DNA of 42,106 bases from JAHJDR01 sp964609965 (GTDB lineage: Bacteria; UBA10199; JADGCS01), in NCBI GenBank assembly GCA_964609965.1, contig CAZSTS010000021.1:1-42106 (forward strand), written 5' to 3'. A model generated the notes under the pieces. The model did no database searches and was not told where the DNA came from. It was given only the letters and a program-made list of their open reading frames with translations. Positions 24,297 through 32,128 of this stretch are shown piece by piece; the stretch's first letter is position 1; the number at the start of each line of letters is the position of its first letter. A program made the translations under genes and the position numbers.

Positions 24297-26576
24297 ATGG
24301 TAATTAATCAAACAATCGGGAGTTTTTTAAAAAAGCATAAGTTACTCGTTTTTTTTGTTGTTATTATTATCTTTATAATATGGATGTCCTATTTTTATAT
24401 TGGAATCAAAACATCACATAAAAAAAATACAAATATTATTGGAGTTCGTTTCGATGATGTTGTGAAACAGCTAGAAATCAATACAATGCACTTGGCTAGC
24501 TATCGTTCTCTCTATTCAGCTTTATCTCTAAATGTTCCTTTGCCTGCAGAACAGATATTGAATCAATGGAAAATGCATAATGAATATGTATATACAATGG
24601 TTTTGCTCGATCAAAAAAAAGGTTTTTTTTCTATGAGCAAAATCCAAGAAACAAAGGCTGTTAATGATAGTCTATATTTTCAAGACCTGGAATGGAGAGC
24701 ATTAGAATACAAAAATCCCACAAAAATTGGAGATTTATCCTATACACAATATGAAGTTAATGAGAAAAAAATTGTTCTATTTCAAAGAGAAATAAAAAAT
24801 AATGAATTAGTGTTTGGATACTTAGTGGCGATCTTAGACATTTCAAAGGTTTTTAAGAACTTAAAAGCTCAGCAACATATTTCTAAAGACATTCAATTTA
24901 ATATTTCAGATTCTTTTCATAACAAGCAATGTTATCTCGGTAGTAGTATATTATTAAAAGGTTATGTGTGTTCAGAAATCAATCTAAAATATATTATAAC
25001 TTATATTAAGGATGAACTGTTATTTGTTGCACTAACTTTGTTTGCTGGAGTTTTATTAGGTGTTTTCTTTGTTTATATTAGATCAAATAAAATTAGGGTA
25101 GCTACAATCTATAGTCTTAGTTCCCAAGTCGCCCATGATATCCGCTCACCTCTCACGGCACTAAGCATTGCAACCTCTGAACTCAAAGAAGTTCCCGAAG
25201 AAAAACGGCTTCTCATCCGTTCCGCAGTACAACGCATTGAAGACATTGCCAATGATCTATCAAGCAAGAAAGCTGAAAGCCTAAAAGTAAAAAGTGAAAG
25301 AACTGAAGAAAAAGAGACATCTATCCAACTCATGTCGAGTATCATTGAACGCATTGTATCTGAAAAACGAATACAGTTTCGTAACAAGCAAGAAATTAAT
25401 ATTGCTTCCAAATCGAACACTGAATCTTATGGTTTGTTTACAAAAATAAACACAAAAGAATTTAAAAGGGTAATATCAAATATTATTAATAATGCTATTG
25501 AAGCTACAGACAACAATGGCGCAGTAAAAATCAAAACTACCTTAGAGGAAAATAATATTAATATTATTGTAAAAGATAATGGCAAAGGCATCCCCGCCAA
25601 TGTGCTCCCCAAACTCATGAACCAAGGAGCTACATTTGGCAAAGAAAAAGGCCAAGGATTAGGTCTTTATCACGCCAAAGAAACTATTCAATCATGGGGT
25701 GGAAATATTAAGATTGAATCAGAGATCGGCAAAGGAACAACTGTCACCCTCTCTCTTCCTAAGCAGCCTGCTCCAAATTGGTTTTTGCCTGAACTCGTGG
25801 TCCGTGAAAACCTCATCATCATTCTCGACGATGACGAATCCATTCATCAAGTGTGGAATAACCGATTAAAAGCAGCTGGCATTCCTAAAGAAGCTATTAA
25901 ACATTTTAAGGATCCCTACAAACTTATATTCTGGTATAAAAGCCGCGATTCACTATCCATCGAAGATCCTGAGCAAAGTCGAAGGACGACCCACGCTGTG
26001 CCCGTCCTTTGGCGGGATCCACTCTTCCTCTGTGATTATGAATTATTGGGAAGTGACAAAACAGGCCTTCAGGTCATCGAAGAGCTTGGAATTCAAGAAA
26101 AGGCTGTTCTAGTGACCAGCCATTTTGAAGAAGATGGCGTGCGTAAAGAATGCGCCAAACTTGGAGTTAAACTAATTCCAAAAAACCTAGCTGGCTTTGT
26201 TCCAATAACAACATACAAGCCACAATCCACGACCCACGGCTCACGATCCACAATCCACGCAATACTCATCGATGATGATGACATGAACCACAGTATATGG
26301 AAAATGGTAGCCAAAAAGAATAACAAAAATGTAGCCCTCTACTATGATCCAGATGTATTTTTTGAAAGTATTTCTAGCTTTAGCAAAGACACCCCCATCT
26401 ATATTGATTCGAACCTCAAAAAAGATAAAAAAGGCGAAGAATATGCGAAAGAAATCTATAAAAAAGGCTTTAAGAATATTTATCTTGCCACTGGCGATAC
26501 AAAAGATATGTTTGAAAACATGCCATGGATTGCTGGGGTTGTAGGAAAAGAGCCTCCATTTATGAGTCGTGGATAG
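24297..26576 (+). CDS. Hybrid sensor histidine kinase with two receiver domains
   Basis: Membrane kinase: TM1 at about 17-35, a periplasmic sensor to about 238, TM2 at about 242-263, no HAMP, DHp with His280 (QVAHDIRSPLTAL), HATPase with N-box NIINNAIEA, G1 DNGKGIP and G2 GQGLGLYHAK, then two receivers. REC1 (about 502-640) has DDD, phospho-acceptor in FLCDYELL, VTS and PKN; REC2 (about 660-750) has IDDDD, YIDSNL, ATGD and VGKEPPF. It likely pairs with the upstream binding protein. Base composition shifts sharply near 25120: the sensor half is AT-rich, the kinase half is not. Repeat-like DNA lies in frame in the REC1 loop (about 25950-26020) and in the REC1-REC2 linker (about 26215-26260). 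The kinase core is paralogous to the one at 39527-41257. Confidence 0.9.
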   Translation: MVINQTIGSFLKKHKLLVFFVVIIIFIIWMSYFYIGIKTSHKKNTNIIGVRFDDVVKQLEINTMHLASYRSLYSALSLNVPLPAEQILNQWKMHNEYVYTMVLLDQKKGFFSMSKIQETKAVNDSLYFQDLEWRALEYKNPTKIGDLSYTQYEVNEKKIVLFQREIKNNELVFGYLVAILDISKVFKNLKAQQHISKDIQFNISDSFHNKQCYLGSSILLKGYVCSEINLKYIITYIKDELLFVALTLFAGVLLGVFFVYIRSNKIRVATIYSLSSQVAHDIRSPLTALSIATSELKEVPEEKRLLIRSAVQRIEDIANDLSSKKAESLKVKSERTEEKETSIQLMSSIIERIVSEKRIQFRNKQEINIASKSNTESYGLFTKINTKEFKRVISNIINNAIEATDNNGAVKIKTTLEENNINIIVKDNGKGIPANVLPKLMNQGATFGKEKGQGLGLYHAKETIQSWGGNIKIESEIGKGTTVTLSLPKQPAPNWFLPELVVRENLIIILDDDESIHQVWNNRLKAAGIPKEAIKHFKDPYKLIFWYKSRDSLSIEDPEQSRRTTHAVPVLWRDPLFLCDYELLGSDKTGLQVIEELGIQEKAVLVTSHFEEDGVRKECAKLGVKLIPKNLAGFVPITTYKPQSTTHGSRSTIHAILIDDDDMNHSIWKMVAKKNNKNVALYYDPDVFFESISSFSKDTPIYIDSNLKKDKKGEEYAKEIYKKGFKNIYLATGDTKDMFENMPWIAGVVGKEPPFMSRG

Positions 26577-26629
26577 TGGTTCGGAGATGGTAGATTGTCA
26601 TATGGATAAAAAAACATCGGTTATAAGCA

Positions 26630-27466
26630 ATGAACAAAAAACCCACCATCAAAATAGGCCTAGTCCAAATTTCTTGCACAGAAAACACAAATCAAAACAT
26701 TGAAAAGACTATAGCATACATAAAAAAAGCAAAAGAACAAGGTGCACAAATTGTGTGTTTGCAAGAGGTATTTAGTGAGATTTATTTTCCACAAGATATT
26801 AATGACGCCAGCTTTGAATTGGCTCAACCTATAGACAGTCCCCTTATCCAAATCATGTCAGAAGCAGCCAAAAAGAATGATGTTTGTTTGATCGTACCGT
26901 TTTTCGAGAAAGATAATGACAGCTACTACAATACATCTGTTGTGTTAAATTCCCAAGGTGAGGTTGCTGGTAAATATCGTAAAAATCATATTCCACAAAA
27001 CAATGGTTACCAAGAAAAATATTATTTTAAACCTGGTAATTTAGGATTTCCTGTTTTTAAAATTAATGATTGTCGCTTTGGGATTTCCATATGCTGGGAT
27101 CATTGGTTTACAGAAACACAACGAGCTTATGGAAAACAAGGTTGTGATATTGTGTTTAGTCCAACAGCTCTTGGTTTTTGCGATTTCTCAGGCGCACATA
27201 TTGATAAAAACTATCAAAAAATCTGGAAAAAAATGATCCAGGGCCAGTGCATTCAAAATGGTATTTATATGGTTGTCGTCAACAGGACAGGAATTGAAAA
27301 AGGAATTCAATTTTGGGGCAATTCCTTAGTATGTGATCCAAAAGGAAACATCATTTCCAACTTAGACAGTGATGAAGGTGTTTTAGTAGTAAATATCGAC
27401 CTGAATATAGGCCGCAACTGGCTATCCCACCAACAATTCTGGAGAGATGTGAGGGAAAAATATTAA
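26630..27466 (+). CDS. aguB: Carbon-nitrogen hydrolase, N-carbamoylputrescine amidase-like
   Basis: Nitrilase-superfamily amidase, closest by motif to N-carbamoylputrescine amidase, which releases putrescine, CO2 and ammonia in the agmatine route. The triad is complete: Glu46 (CLQEVF), Lys118 (YRKNHIP) and Cys155 (GISICWDHWFTE). NGYQEKYYFKPGNLGF and WDHWFTETQRAYG match the AguB subgroup. Length 278 aa is slightly short of the usual 290. No agmatine deiminase gene (aguA) is visible nearby, so the specific substrate remains an inference. There is no clear ribosome site before the ATG. Confidence 0.8.
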   Translation: MNKKPTIKIGLVQISCTENTNQNIEKTIAYIKKAKEQGAQIVCLQEVFSEIYFPQDINDASFELAQPIDSPLIQIMSEAAKKNDVCLIVPFFEKDNDSYYNTSVVLNSQGEVAGKYRKNHIPQNNGYQEKYYFKPGNLGFPVFKINDCRFGISICWDHWFTETQRAYGKQGCDIVFSPTALGFCDFSGAHIDKNYQKIWKKMIQGQCIQNGIYMVVVNRTGIEKGIQFWGNSLVCDPKGNIISNLDSDEGVLVVNIDLNIGRNWLSHQQFWRDVREKY

Positions 27467-27583
27467 ACATTTCAACTTGTTAGACTTTAACTATCTTAGC
27501 AAACCATCAAATGAAAGTTTTTCATCTCTATTTTAGCAATAAAATGTCTTTATTCCTATGAATAATAGCATTATAATGGCTTT

Positions 27584-28903
27584 ATGGATAGGAATATTTA
27601 CAAGGATTTACTAAGCTGGAAGTCTGATAAAAAAAGAAAGCCCTTATTAATAAAAGGAGCTCGGCAGGTTGGAAAAACCTACATCCTAACAGCTTTTGGA
27701 AAAAACGAATTTACCAATTTTCATCATTTTGATTTCACCAAAAATAAAGAATTAAAAAAAATATTTGAAGGAAGTCTTGATCCTTTAGAAATTATAAAAA
27801 AAATCAAAATCCAGTATGAAATAAACATTAACCCCGAAAAAGACCTCATTATTTTTGACGAGATTCAAGAATGCCCCAATGCTTTAACAGCCTTAAAATA
27901 CTTTTGTGACGATCTTAACGGTTCATATATTATCAGTTCAGGGTCTTTTTTGGGTGTGAACCTTTCTTCAGAAGCCTACCCAGTTGGTAAAATAAAAACA
28001 ATAACACTTTATCCGATGAGTTTTTTTGAATTTTTAGAGGGACTAGAAAAGAAACTCTTACTAAATGAAATAATTCATGGAATAAAGAACAATAGTATAT
28101 CTCTCACTGTTCATGATAAAACATTTGAATACCTCAAATACTACTTTATCACGGGAGGGCTGCCAGAAGTCGTCCAAACCTTTAAAGACACTTGTAGTGA
28201 TTTGGCAAATTCCTTTTTAAAAGTTCGAGAACTTCAAGCAGAAATTCTAGACAATTACTTAAATGACATGTCAAAACATGCAGGCAAGACAAACGCGGTA
28301 AAAATTCAGTCTGTTTTCAATAATATTCCTATTCAATTAGCTAGAGAGAATAAATTTAATAGCAAATTCGTTTTCAAAGACGTTTTGCCAGGACGCTCAA
28401 ATTATCAACATTTAGAAGATCCTATTCTTTGGTTAGAAAAATCTGGCCTAATTCATAAAATACTCATATGCAAAAAAGCCGAACTACCTTTAAAAGCTCA
28501 TACAAACCATAATAAATTTAAACTCTATTTATTTGATATTGGATTATTAGGCCACATGGTTGGTTTAGAACCAAAAACGATCTATAACTACAGTTATGGA
28601 AGCTATAAAGGCTATTTTGCAGAAAACTATGTTATTCAAGAATTAGCAGTTTCCTTCAACAAGGATTTTTACAGTTGGCAAGAAGGAACAAGCGAAATTG
28701 AGTTTTTAACAGCAATTGCAGGAGAAATAATTCCCATTGAAGTCAAAGCTGGTATTAATAAAAAAGCAAAAAGCTTAACTGTTTATCTGTCTCGTTATCA
28801 TCCAAACAAGAGTTATTTAATTTCAGGAGATCAAATATCTCTAAGTAATAGCGGGCTTTCTTTCTTGCCATTATACGCAACATCCCTATTTTCTGAGATT
28901 TAA
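27584..28903 (+). CDS. AAA_14/DUF4143 ATPase
   Basis: P-loop ATPase of the widespread AAA_14 plus DUF4143 type. Walker A KGARQVGKTY (residues 24-33) and Walker B LIIFDEIQECPNAL (about 87-100) are intact; ISSGSFLGV is the sensor-1 strand. The C-terminal DUF4143 part has LEDPILWLEKSGLIHKI and an ending SWQEGTSEIEFLTAIAGEIIPIEVKAG (in part, EIEFLT...IPIEVKAG), the PD-(D/E)XK-like strand seen in this family. Length 439 aa is normal. These genes are typical solitary accessory genes of unsettled function. Hairpin elements follow directly after the stop. Confidence 0.9.
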   Translation: MDRNIYKDLLSWKSDKKRKPLLIKGARQVGKTYILTAFGKNEFTNFHHFDFTKNKELKKIFEGSLDPLEIIKKIKIQYEININPEKDLIIFDEIQECPNALTALKYFCDDLNGSYIISSGSFLGVNLSSEAYPVGKIKTITLYPMSFFEFLEGLEKKLLLNEIIHGIKNNSISLTVHDKTFEYLKYYFITGGLPEVVQTFKDTCSDLANSFLKVRELQAEILDNYLNDMSKHAGKTNAVKIQSVFNNIPIQLARENKFNSKFVFKDVLPGRSNYQHLEDPILWLEKSGLIHKILICKKAELPLKAHTNHNKFKLYLFDIGLLGHMVGLEPKTIYNYSYGSYKGYFAENYVIQELAVSFNKDFYSWQEGTSEIEFLTAIAGEIIPIEVKAGINKKAKSLTVYLSRYHPNKSYLISGDQISLSNSGLSFLPLYATSLFSEI

Positions 28904-28906
28904 ACC

Positions 28907-29220
28907 ATCTTTGCCGTAAGGCAAAACAAGCCCATCCCTATTATGTAGCTGACTGAAAAAGACACCTAATTTGCCGTCAGGCAAAACCAAACCGTTCGCT
29001 ATTTGAAGACGATTAAAAAATAATACGATCGTAAATGGTGGACGTTATTTTTGTCCGCCAGCAAAGCTGGCCTTCAAAAATGGCACTACAAATACAATTT
29101 GTAATTATTTTTTTCCGTCTGAAAATAGGGAACAAAAAAAGCCTCCCCTCCCAAGAGAAGTAATTAGGATAAAAAGAAACCTTTACACCCCACGTCATAA
29201 TTGGGATAAAAAAAGAACCT
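28907..29220. repeat. Long-hairpin element, copy A (outer, interrupted)
   Basis: The 5' segment TTTGCCGTAAGGCAAAAC followed by ATCCCTATTATG, and the 3' segment CATAATTGGGAT followed by AAAAGAACC, match the ends of the copy at 30031 and pair with each other. The middle is occupied by a second element (28964-29143), so one copy seems to have inserted in another. The AAA_14 stop codon is just upstream. Confidence 0.6.
28964..29143. repeat. Long-hairpin element, copy A2 (nested)
   Basis: Begins CCTAATTTGCCG with a small TTTGCC/GGCAAA hairpin, then arms GTTC...CTATTT...AGACG and CGTCTGAAAATAGGGAAC, then AAAAAATAAT/ATTATTTTTTT, with an apex GCCAGC-AAA-GCTGGC flanked by ATTTTTG/CAAAAAT. The whole unit folds end to end. 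Closest relative is the copy at 39277-39459. Confidence 0.75.
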
Positions 29221-29253
29221 GCCCAAAACAAGAAAACAAATACAATGACAAAC

Positions 29254-29276
29254 TTAATATCACTTATTAATATCAC
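29254..29276 (+). promoter_or_regulatory. Direct repeat TTAATATCAC x2 upstream of racemase gene
   Basis: Two exact 10-nt copies (29254-29263, 29267-29276) at a 13-nt period lie just before the ribosome site AAGGAG. Could be a regulator site or chance in AT-rich DNA. Confidence 0.25.
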
Positions 29277-29300
29277 AATTCTACAAACAAGGAGAATAAA

Positions 29301-30008
29301 ATGAAAACTATCGGTTTAATCGGAGGCATGAGTTGGGAATCAACAGCCACGTACTACAAACTCATCAATGAAGGTGTAAAAAACAAACTCGGTGGCATGA
29401 ATGGCGCCAAGTTAAATATCATCAGTCTTAACATTCAAGAAATGTACTACATGATTCAAACTCAAGGCTGGGAACCCGCTGCCAAGGTCCTTTGCGAAAA
29501 GGCAAAGCAACTCGAAGATATGGGATCTGATTTTCTCATGATCTGTGCAAACACACCACACAAGGCCGCTCCCCAGATTGAAGAAACCGTGAACATCCCG
29601 CTGCTCCACATCGCAGATCCCACAGCCGAAGCGATTAAAAAGAAAAAAATATCTACGATCGGTTTACTCGGAACAAATTTTACCATGGAAGAAGATTTTT
29701 ATAAATCTCGTTTGAAGGACAAACATGGATTGAATGTTCTTGTGCCCGATAAAAAAGAAGATCGCGATCAGGTTAATAGAATTATTTTTGAAGAACTTGT
29801 TTTAGGAATCACTAAAGATGAATCGCGAAAAGAATACTTGCGCATCATGAACGATTTGACAACACAAGGCGCAGAGGGAGTTATATTAGGCTGTACAGAG
29901 ATTGCCCATCTCGTGAACAACACTCACACAAACATTCCCTTGTTCGACACTACAGAACTTCATGCGGCTAAAGCAGTGGAAATGGCGTTGGATGCGTCTA
30001 ACGTCTAG
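29301..30008 (+). CDS. Aspartate/glutamate racemase family protein
   Basis: Amino-acid racemase of the RacX/YgeA type, probably converting L- and D-Asp, Glu or another amino acid. N-terminal TIGLIGGMSWESTATYY is diagnostic of the group; the two half-sites are MICANTPHKAA and ILGCTEIAHL. The position just before NT, where PLP-independent aspartate racemases have the first catalytic Cys, is Ala83 (a Cys lies one residue earlier), while Cys198 of the second site is kept. YgeA also lacks the first Cys, so broad or low activity is possible. Length 235 aa is normal. AAGGAG precedes the ATG. Hairpin elements flank the gene on both sides. Confidence 0.9.
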   Translation: MKTIGLIGGMSWESTATYYKLINEGVKNKLGGMNGAKLNIISLNIQEMYYMIQTQGWEPAAKVLCEKAKQLEDMGSDFLMICANTPHKAAPQIEETVNIPLLHIADPTAEAIKKKKISTIGLLGTNFTMEEDFYKSRLKDKHGLNVLVPDKKEDRDQVNRIIFEELVLGITKDESRKEYLRIMNDLTTQGAEGVILGCTEIAHLVNNTHTNIPLFDTTELHAAKAVEMALDASNV

Positions 30009-30030
30009 AGTCTAGCGTACAGTGAAGAAA

Positions 30031-30275
30031 ACCTAATTTGCCGATAGGCAAAACAAGCCCATCCCGATTATGGAGCTGACTTAAAAAATGTGACGATCAG
30101 ATTTGTGGTCCTTCAGATTTTGTACAGCTGTCACAGACAGCCTACAAAAGCTGACAATATTGATCATAATATTTCACATTTTTTTAGCGAAGCCCATGTA
30201 CCAAATGGTACTGGGCGAAGCGGTCAGCGTAATAATTGGGATAAAAGAGAACCGTCTTCCGTCTGAGAATTGAGA
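30031..30275. repeat. Long-hairpin element, copy C
   Basis: Starts CCTAATTTGCCGATAGGCAAAAC; outer arms ATCCCGATTATGGAGCTGAC and GTCAGCGTAATAATTGGGAT pair, then AAAAAATGTGA with TCACATTTTTTT, GATCA with TGATC, TCAG with CTGA, and apex TTTTGTACAGCTGT with ACAGCCTACAAAA. Stem sequences differ from the other copies but pairing is kept. An accessory hairpin GCCCATGTACC/GGTACTGGGC lies in the 3' half. Confidence 0.7.
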
Positions 30276-30286
30276 GTGAAAAAATC

Positions 30287-30724
30287 TCACCTCTTCACAA
30301 AAACAAAAACCGAACCTAAAATAAGAAGCAAAATCCCTGCGACATGAAAAAGATCGACAGTGATCACCTCGCCCCCAAAAAGTCCAAACCGATCAATAAG
30401 AGCTGAGGCAAAAAGTTGACTGGAAATAATGATAATGACCGAAAGCATGGCCCCCACATGAGGCACAGCAAAATTACTCGCAGCCACAACAATCAAGCCA
30501 ATAAACCCACCAAAAAAATAATAAACAGGAATGCCCTCAAAGTGTATGTGCCCAGTTTTGAAGCCAACGATGAGAAGAAGTCCGGCAAACACAGTGCCCA
30601 CAACGTGATTCACAAATGAGCCACGCAAGCTTCCCACATACGTGCCCATGGCCGCGTTGATGAGACGACACGACGTATTCAGCAGTTCAGAAAAACTAAC
30701 AAGAAGTATCAGAAAAATACTCAT
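30287..30724 (-). CDS. YdcZ-type (DUF606) small multidrug/metabolite transporter subunit B
   Basis: Inner-membrane protein of 145 residues with about four or five hydrophobic helices, of the DMT-superfamily YdcZ/DUF606 group. AAMGTYVGSLRGSFVNHVVGTVFAGLL (in part, GSLRGSFVNHVVGT) is the family signature with the G-x-x-x-G-S-F-x-N-H core, and SAMLSVIIIISSQLFASALIDRFGLFGGE (in part, DRFGLFGG) marks the second. It starts 4 nt after its upstream partner stops, so the two are probably translated together and form a heterodimer. Substrate unknown. Confidence 0.85.
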   Translation of the reverse strand: MSIFLILLVSFSELLNTSCRLINAAMGTYVGSLRGSFVNHVVGTVFAGLLLIVGFKTGHIHFEGIPVYYFFGGFIGLIVVAASNFAVPHVGAMLSVIIIISSQLFASALIDRFGLFGGEVITVDLFHVAGILLLILGSVFVFVKR

Positions 30725-30728
30725 AGCT

Positions 30729-31187
30729 TTAACCCCAGATAACTAAAAACACGCCCGCAAAAGCAAACGCTAATCCAAGAAGGCGTTTTTTAGTAATCGC
30801 AAAACGCGGTAATCCAAAAAAACCAAAATGATCTGCTATAATCGCAAATACAAGTGAGTTTGCAATCATGATACTCACACACACTGCCATGCCTAACTTG
30901 GGCACCAGATAATTCATGAGAAGCACAACACACACACCAAACAAACCTGCTGTGTAGGTGAAGTTGGGTGCGTTTTTTAAATTAATAAAAAACTCACGAT
31001 TAATTTTCTTGTTGAGAATAAAAACAGCAAGAATCGCTCCTGTAATATGCGCAAAAAAGGAGGATTCCAAAACACCAATATGTTCACCTAACGACGCATT
31101 CACCCGCATCATCACGGCCAGTCCTATTCCGGCGAGAACACAGAAAATGATAGATATGTATTGTTGCGTTCGTGTTGACATATTCAT
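30729..31187 (-). CDS. YdcZ-type (DUF606) transporter subunit A
   Basis: Sister of the downstream gene: 152 residues, five hydrophobic helices, with RVNASLGEHIGVLESSFFAH (N-terminal family signature) and VFAIIADHFGFFGLPR near the C-terminus. Start at ATG 31187, with a second in-frame ATG two codons later; neither has a strong ribosome site. Paired DUF606 genes generally act as inverted-topology heterodimers; here the pair is self-contained with no regulator next to it. Transport substrate is not evident. Confidence 0.85.
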   Translation of the reverse strand: MNMSTRTQQYISIIFCVLAGIGLAVMMRVNASLGEHIGVLESSFFAHITGAILAVFILNKKINREFFINLKNAPNFTYTAGLFGVCVVLLMNYLVPKLGMAVCVSIMIANSLVFAIIADHFGFFGLPRFAITKKRLLGLAFAFAGVFLVIWG

Positions 31188-31331
31188 GAATCGTAGAGGG
31201 GAAAGAGATAATTGGCAATGTAAAAAAGGACCTCAGGTTCTCAGGGTCTCAGGTTAATAAATAAAATAAGAAAAAGAGAAACTCTCATTATATGGGATAC
31301 GAACACATTAATATAACTTGAGGAGGTAAAC

Positions 31332-31688
31332 ATGAAAAGGTTTGAAGATTTACACTGTTGGCAAGAGGCAAGAATATTAGTAGCCCAAATTTATCAGAAA
31401 ACAAAATTGGAACCAATGAGCAAAGACTTTGGTTTAAAGGATCAAATTCAACGAGCAGCAATCTCAGTGATGGCAAACATTGCAGAGGGATACCACTCTT
31501 TTTCAAAATTGGAATCTTTAAAATTTCTGGGCTATTCTAGTAGATCATCTTCAGAGGTTTGCTCACATTTATATGCCGCTTTAGATATTGGCTATCTTAC
31601 GAAAAATGAATTTAAGGAATTAATTGAACAAGCAGAAAAAACCGGACGATTAATTAGAGCTTTTATTAAATACAAAATGAACAAATAA
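31332..31688 (+). CDS. Four-helix-bundle protein (S23/IVS type)
   Basis: Small cytoplasmic protein of the four-helix-bundle family first known from ORFs in 23S rRNA intervening sequences. FEDLHCWQEARILVAQIYQ at the start, DQIQRAAISVMANIAEGYH in the middle and LGYSSRSSSEV are the family hallmarks. Length 118 aa is typical. GAGGAGGTAAAC before the ATG is an excellent ribosome site. The gene is bordered on both sides by CTCAGG/GAGAACCC word repeats (about 31230-31256 and 31695-31726), which suggests an independently mobile or accessory cassette. Biochemical role unknown. Confidence 0.92.
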   Translation: MKRFEDLHCWQEARILVAQIYQKTKLEPMSKDFGLKDQIQRAAISVMANIAEGYHSFSKLESLKFLGYSSRSSSEVCSHLYAALDIGYLTKNEFKELIEQAEKTGRLIRAFIKYKMNK

Positions 31689-32128
31689 TCCCCCCGAGAA
31701 CCCAGGACCCAGGGAAACCGAGAACCATTTTTTTGATTTTTTATAATCTCAAGCTCCCAGCTTGTATTTATTGCGTCTTATAAATACCCCAAAAAATATA
31801 TGAACATATCCTCAAAAACTGTCTATTTTACACCTGTTTACTGAGTATCCTTAAGACCATTTCCAGCTTTTCCGTTACAATTTAAACACCGTCAGAAAAG
31901 CGTCAAAACTGTGCCGTAACCCCTTGAAAACTATTGATAAAGCACCCAAAAAGGAGTAACGCAGAAAGTAACAAGCAAAAGAAAAAAAAGATATTAGTAT
32001 ATCCGCAACATCGAGTCACGTTTAGTCGATAATATAGTTAAGTAAATCGAAGTACTAAGGAGCCGGAAAAAATATAAAATAAATTTTTCTCGGCACTTCG
32101 AAATGTTTAGCAAAAGAGAATCAGAGCC
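31689..32128. other. Upstream region of the 1450-residue repeat protein
   Basis: Gene-free. It holds a GAGAACCC word repeat, a small hairpin CAAGCTCCCAGCTTG (about 31750-31764), a cluster of CCGT(C/T)A motifs at 31871-31923 shared in inverted orientation with 39178-39223, and an AT-rich leader ending in a TCGGCACTTCGAA repeat. I see no sigma-54 site and no clear -35/-10 pair. Confidence 0.5.
31871..31923 (+). promoter_or_regulatory. CCGTCA-motif cluster upstream of MopE/FG-GAP gene
   Basis: TCCGTTAC, CACCGTCA, GCGTCA and CCGTAACC occur within 50 nt on the coding strand, about 205-255 nt before the start codon. CACCGTCA and CCGTAAC recur in the same order upstream of the convergent lipoprotein gene. 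Candidate shared activator-binding region. Confidence 0.45.

Noticed and set aside
28907..29220. Retron msr-msd or integron attC site
   Set aside because: Long variable hairpins with fixed flanks recall both, but no reverse transcriptase or integrase is in the window and the ends do not match the attC core sites.
29301..30008. Racemase as a broken gene because the first catalytic Cys is missing
   Set aside because: The related YgeA group also lacks that Cys, and the frame and motifs are otherwise intact.
32080..32110. Sigma-54 promoter before the 1450-residue gene
   Set aside because: CGGCACTTCGAAATG looks similar, but the GC of the -12 element is absent at the required spacing.
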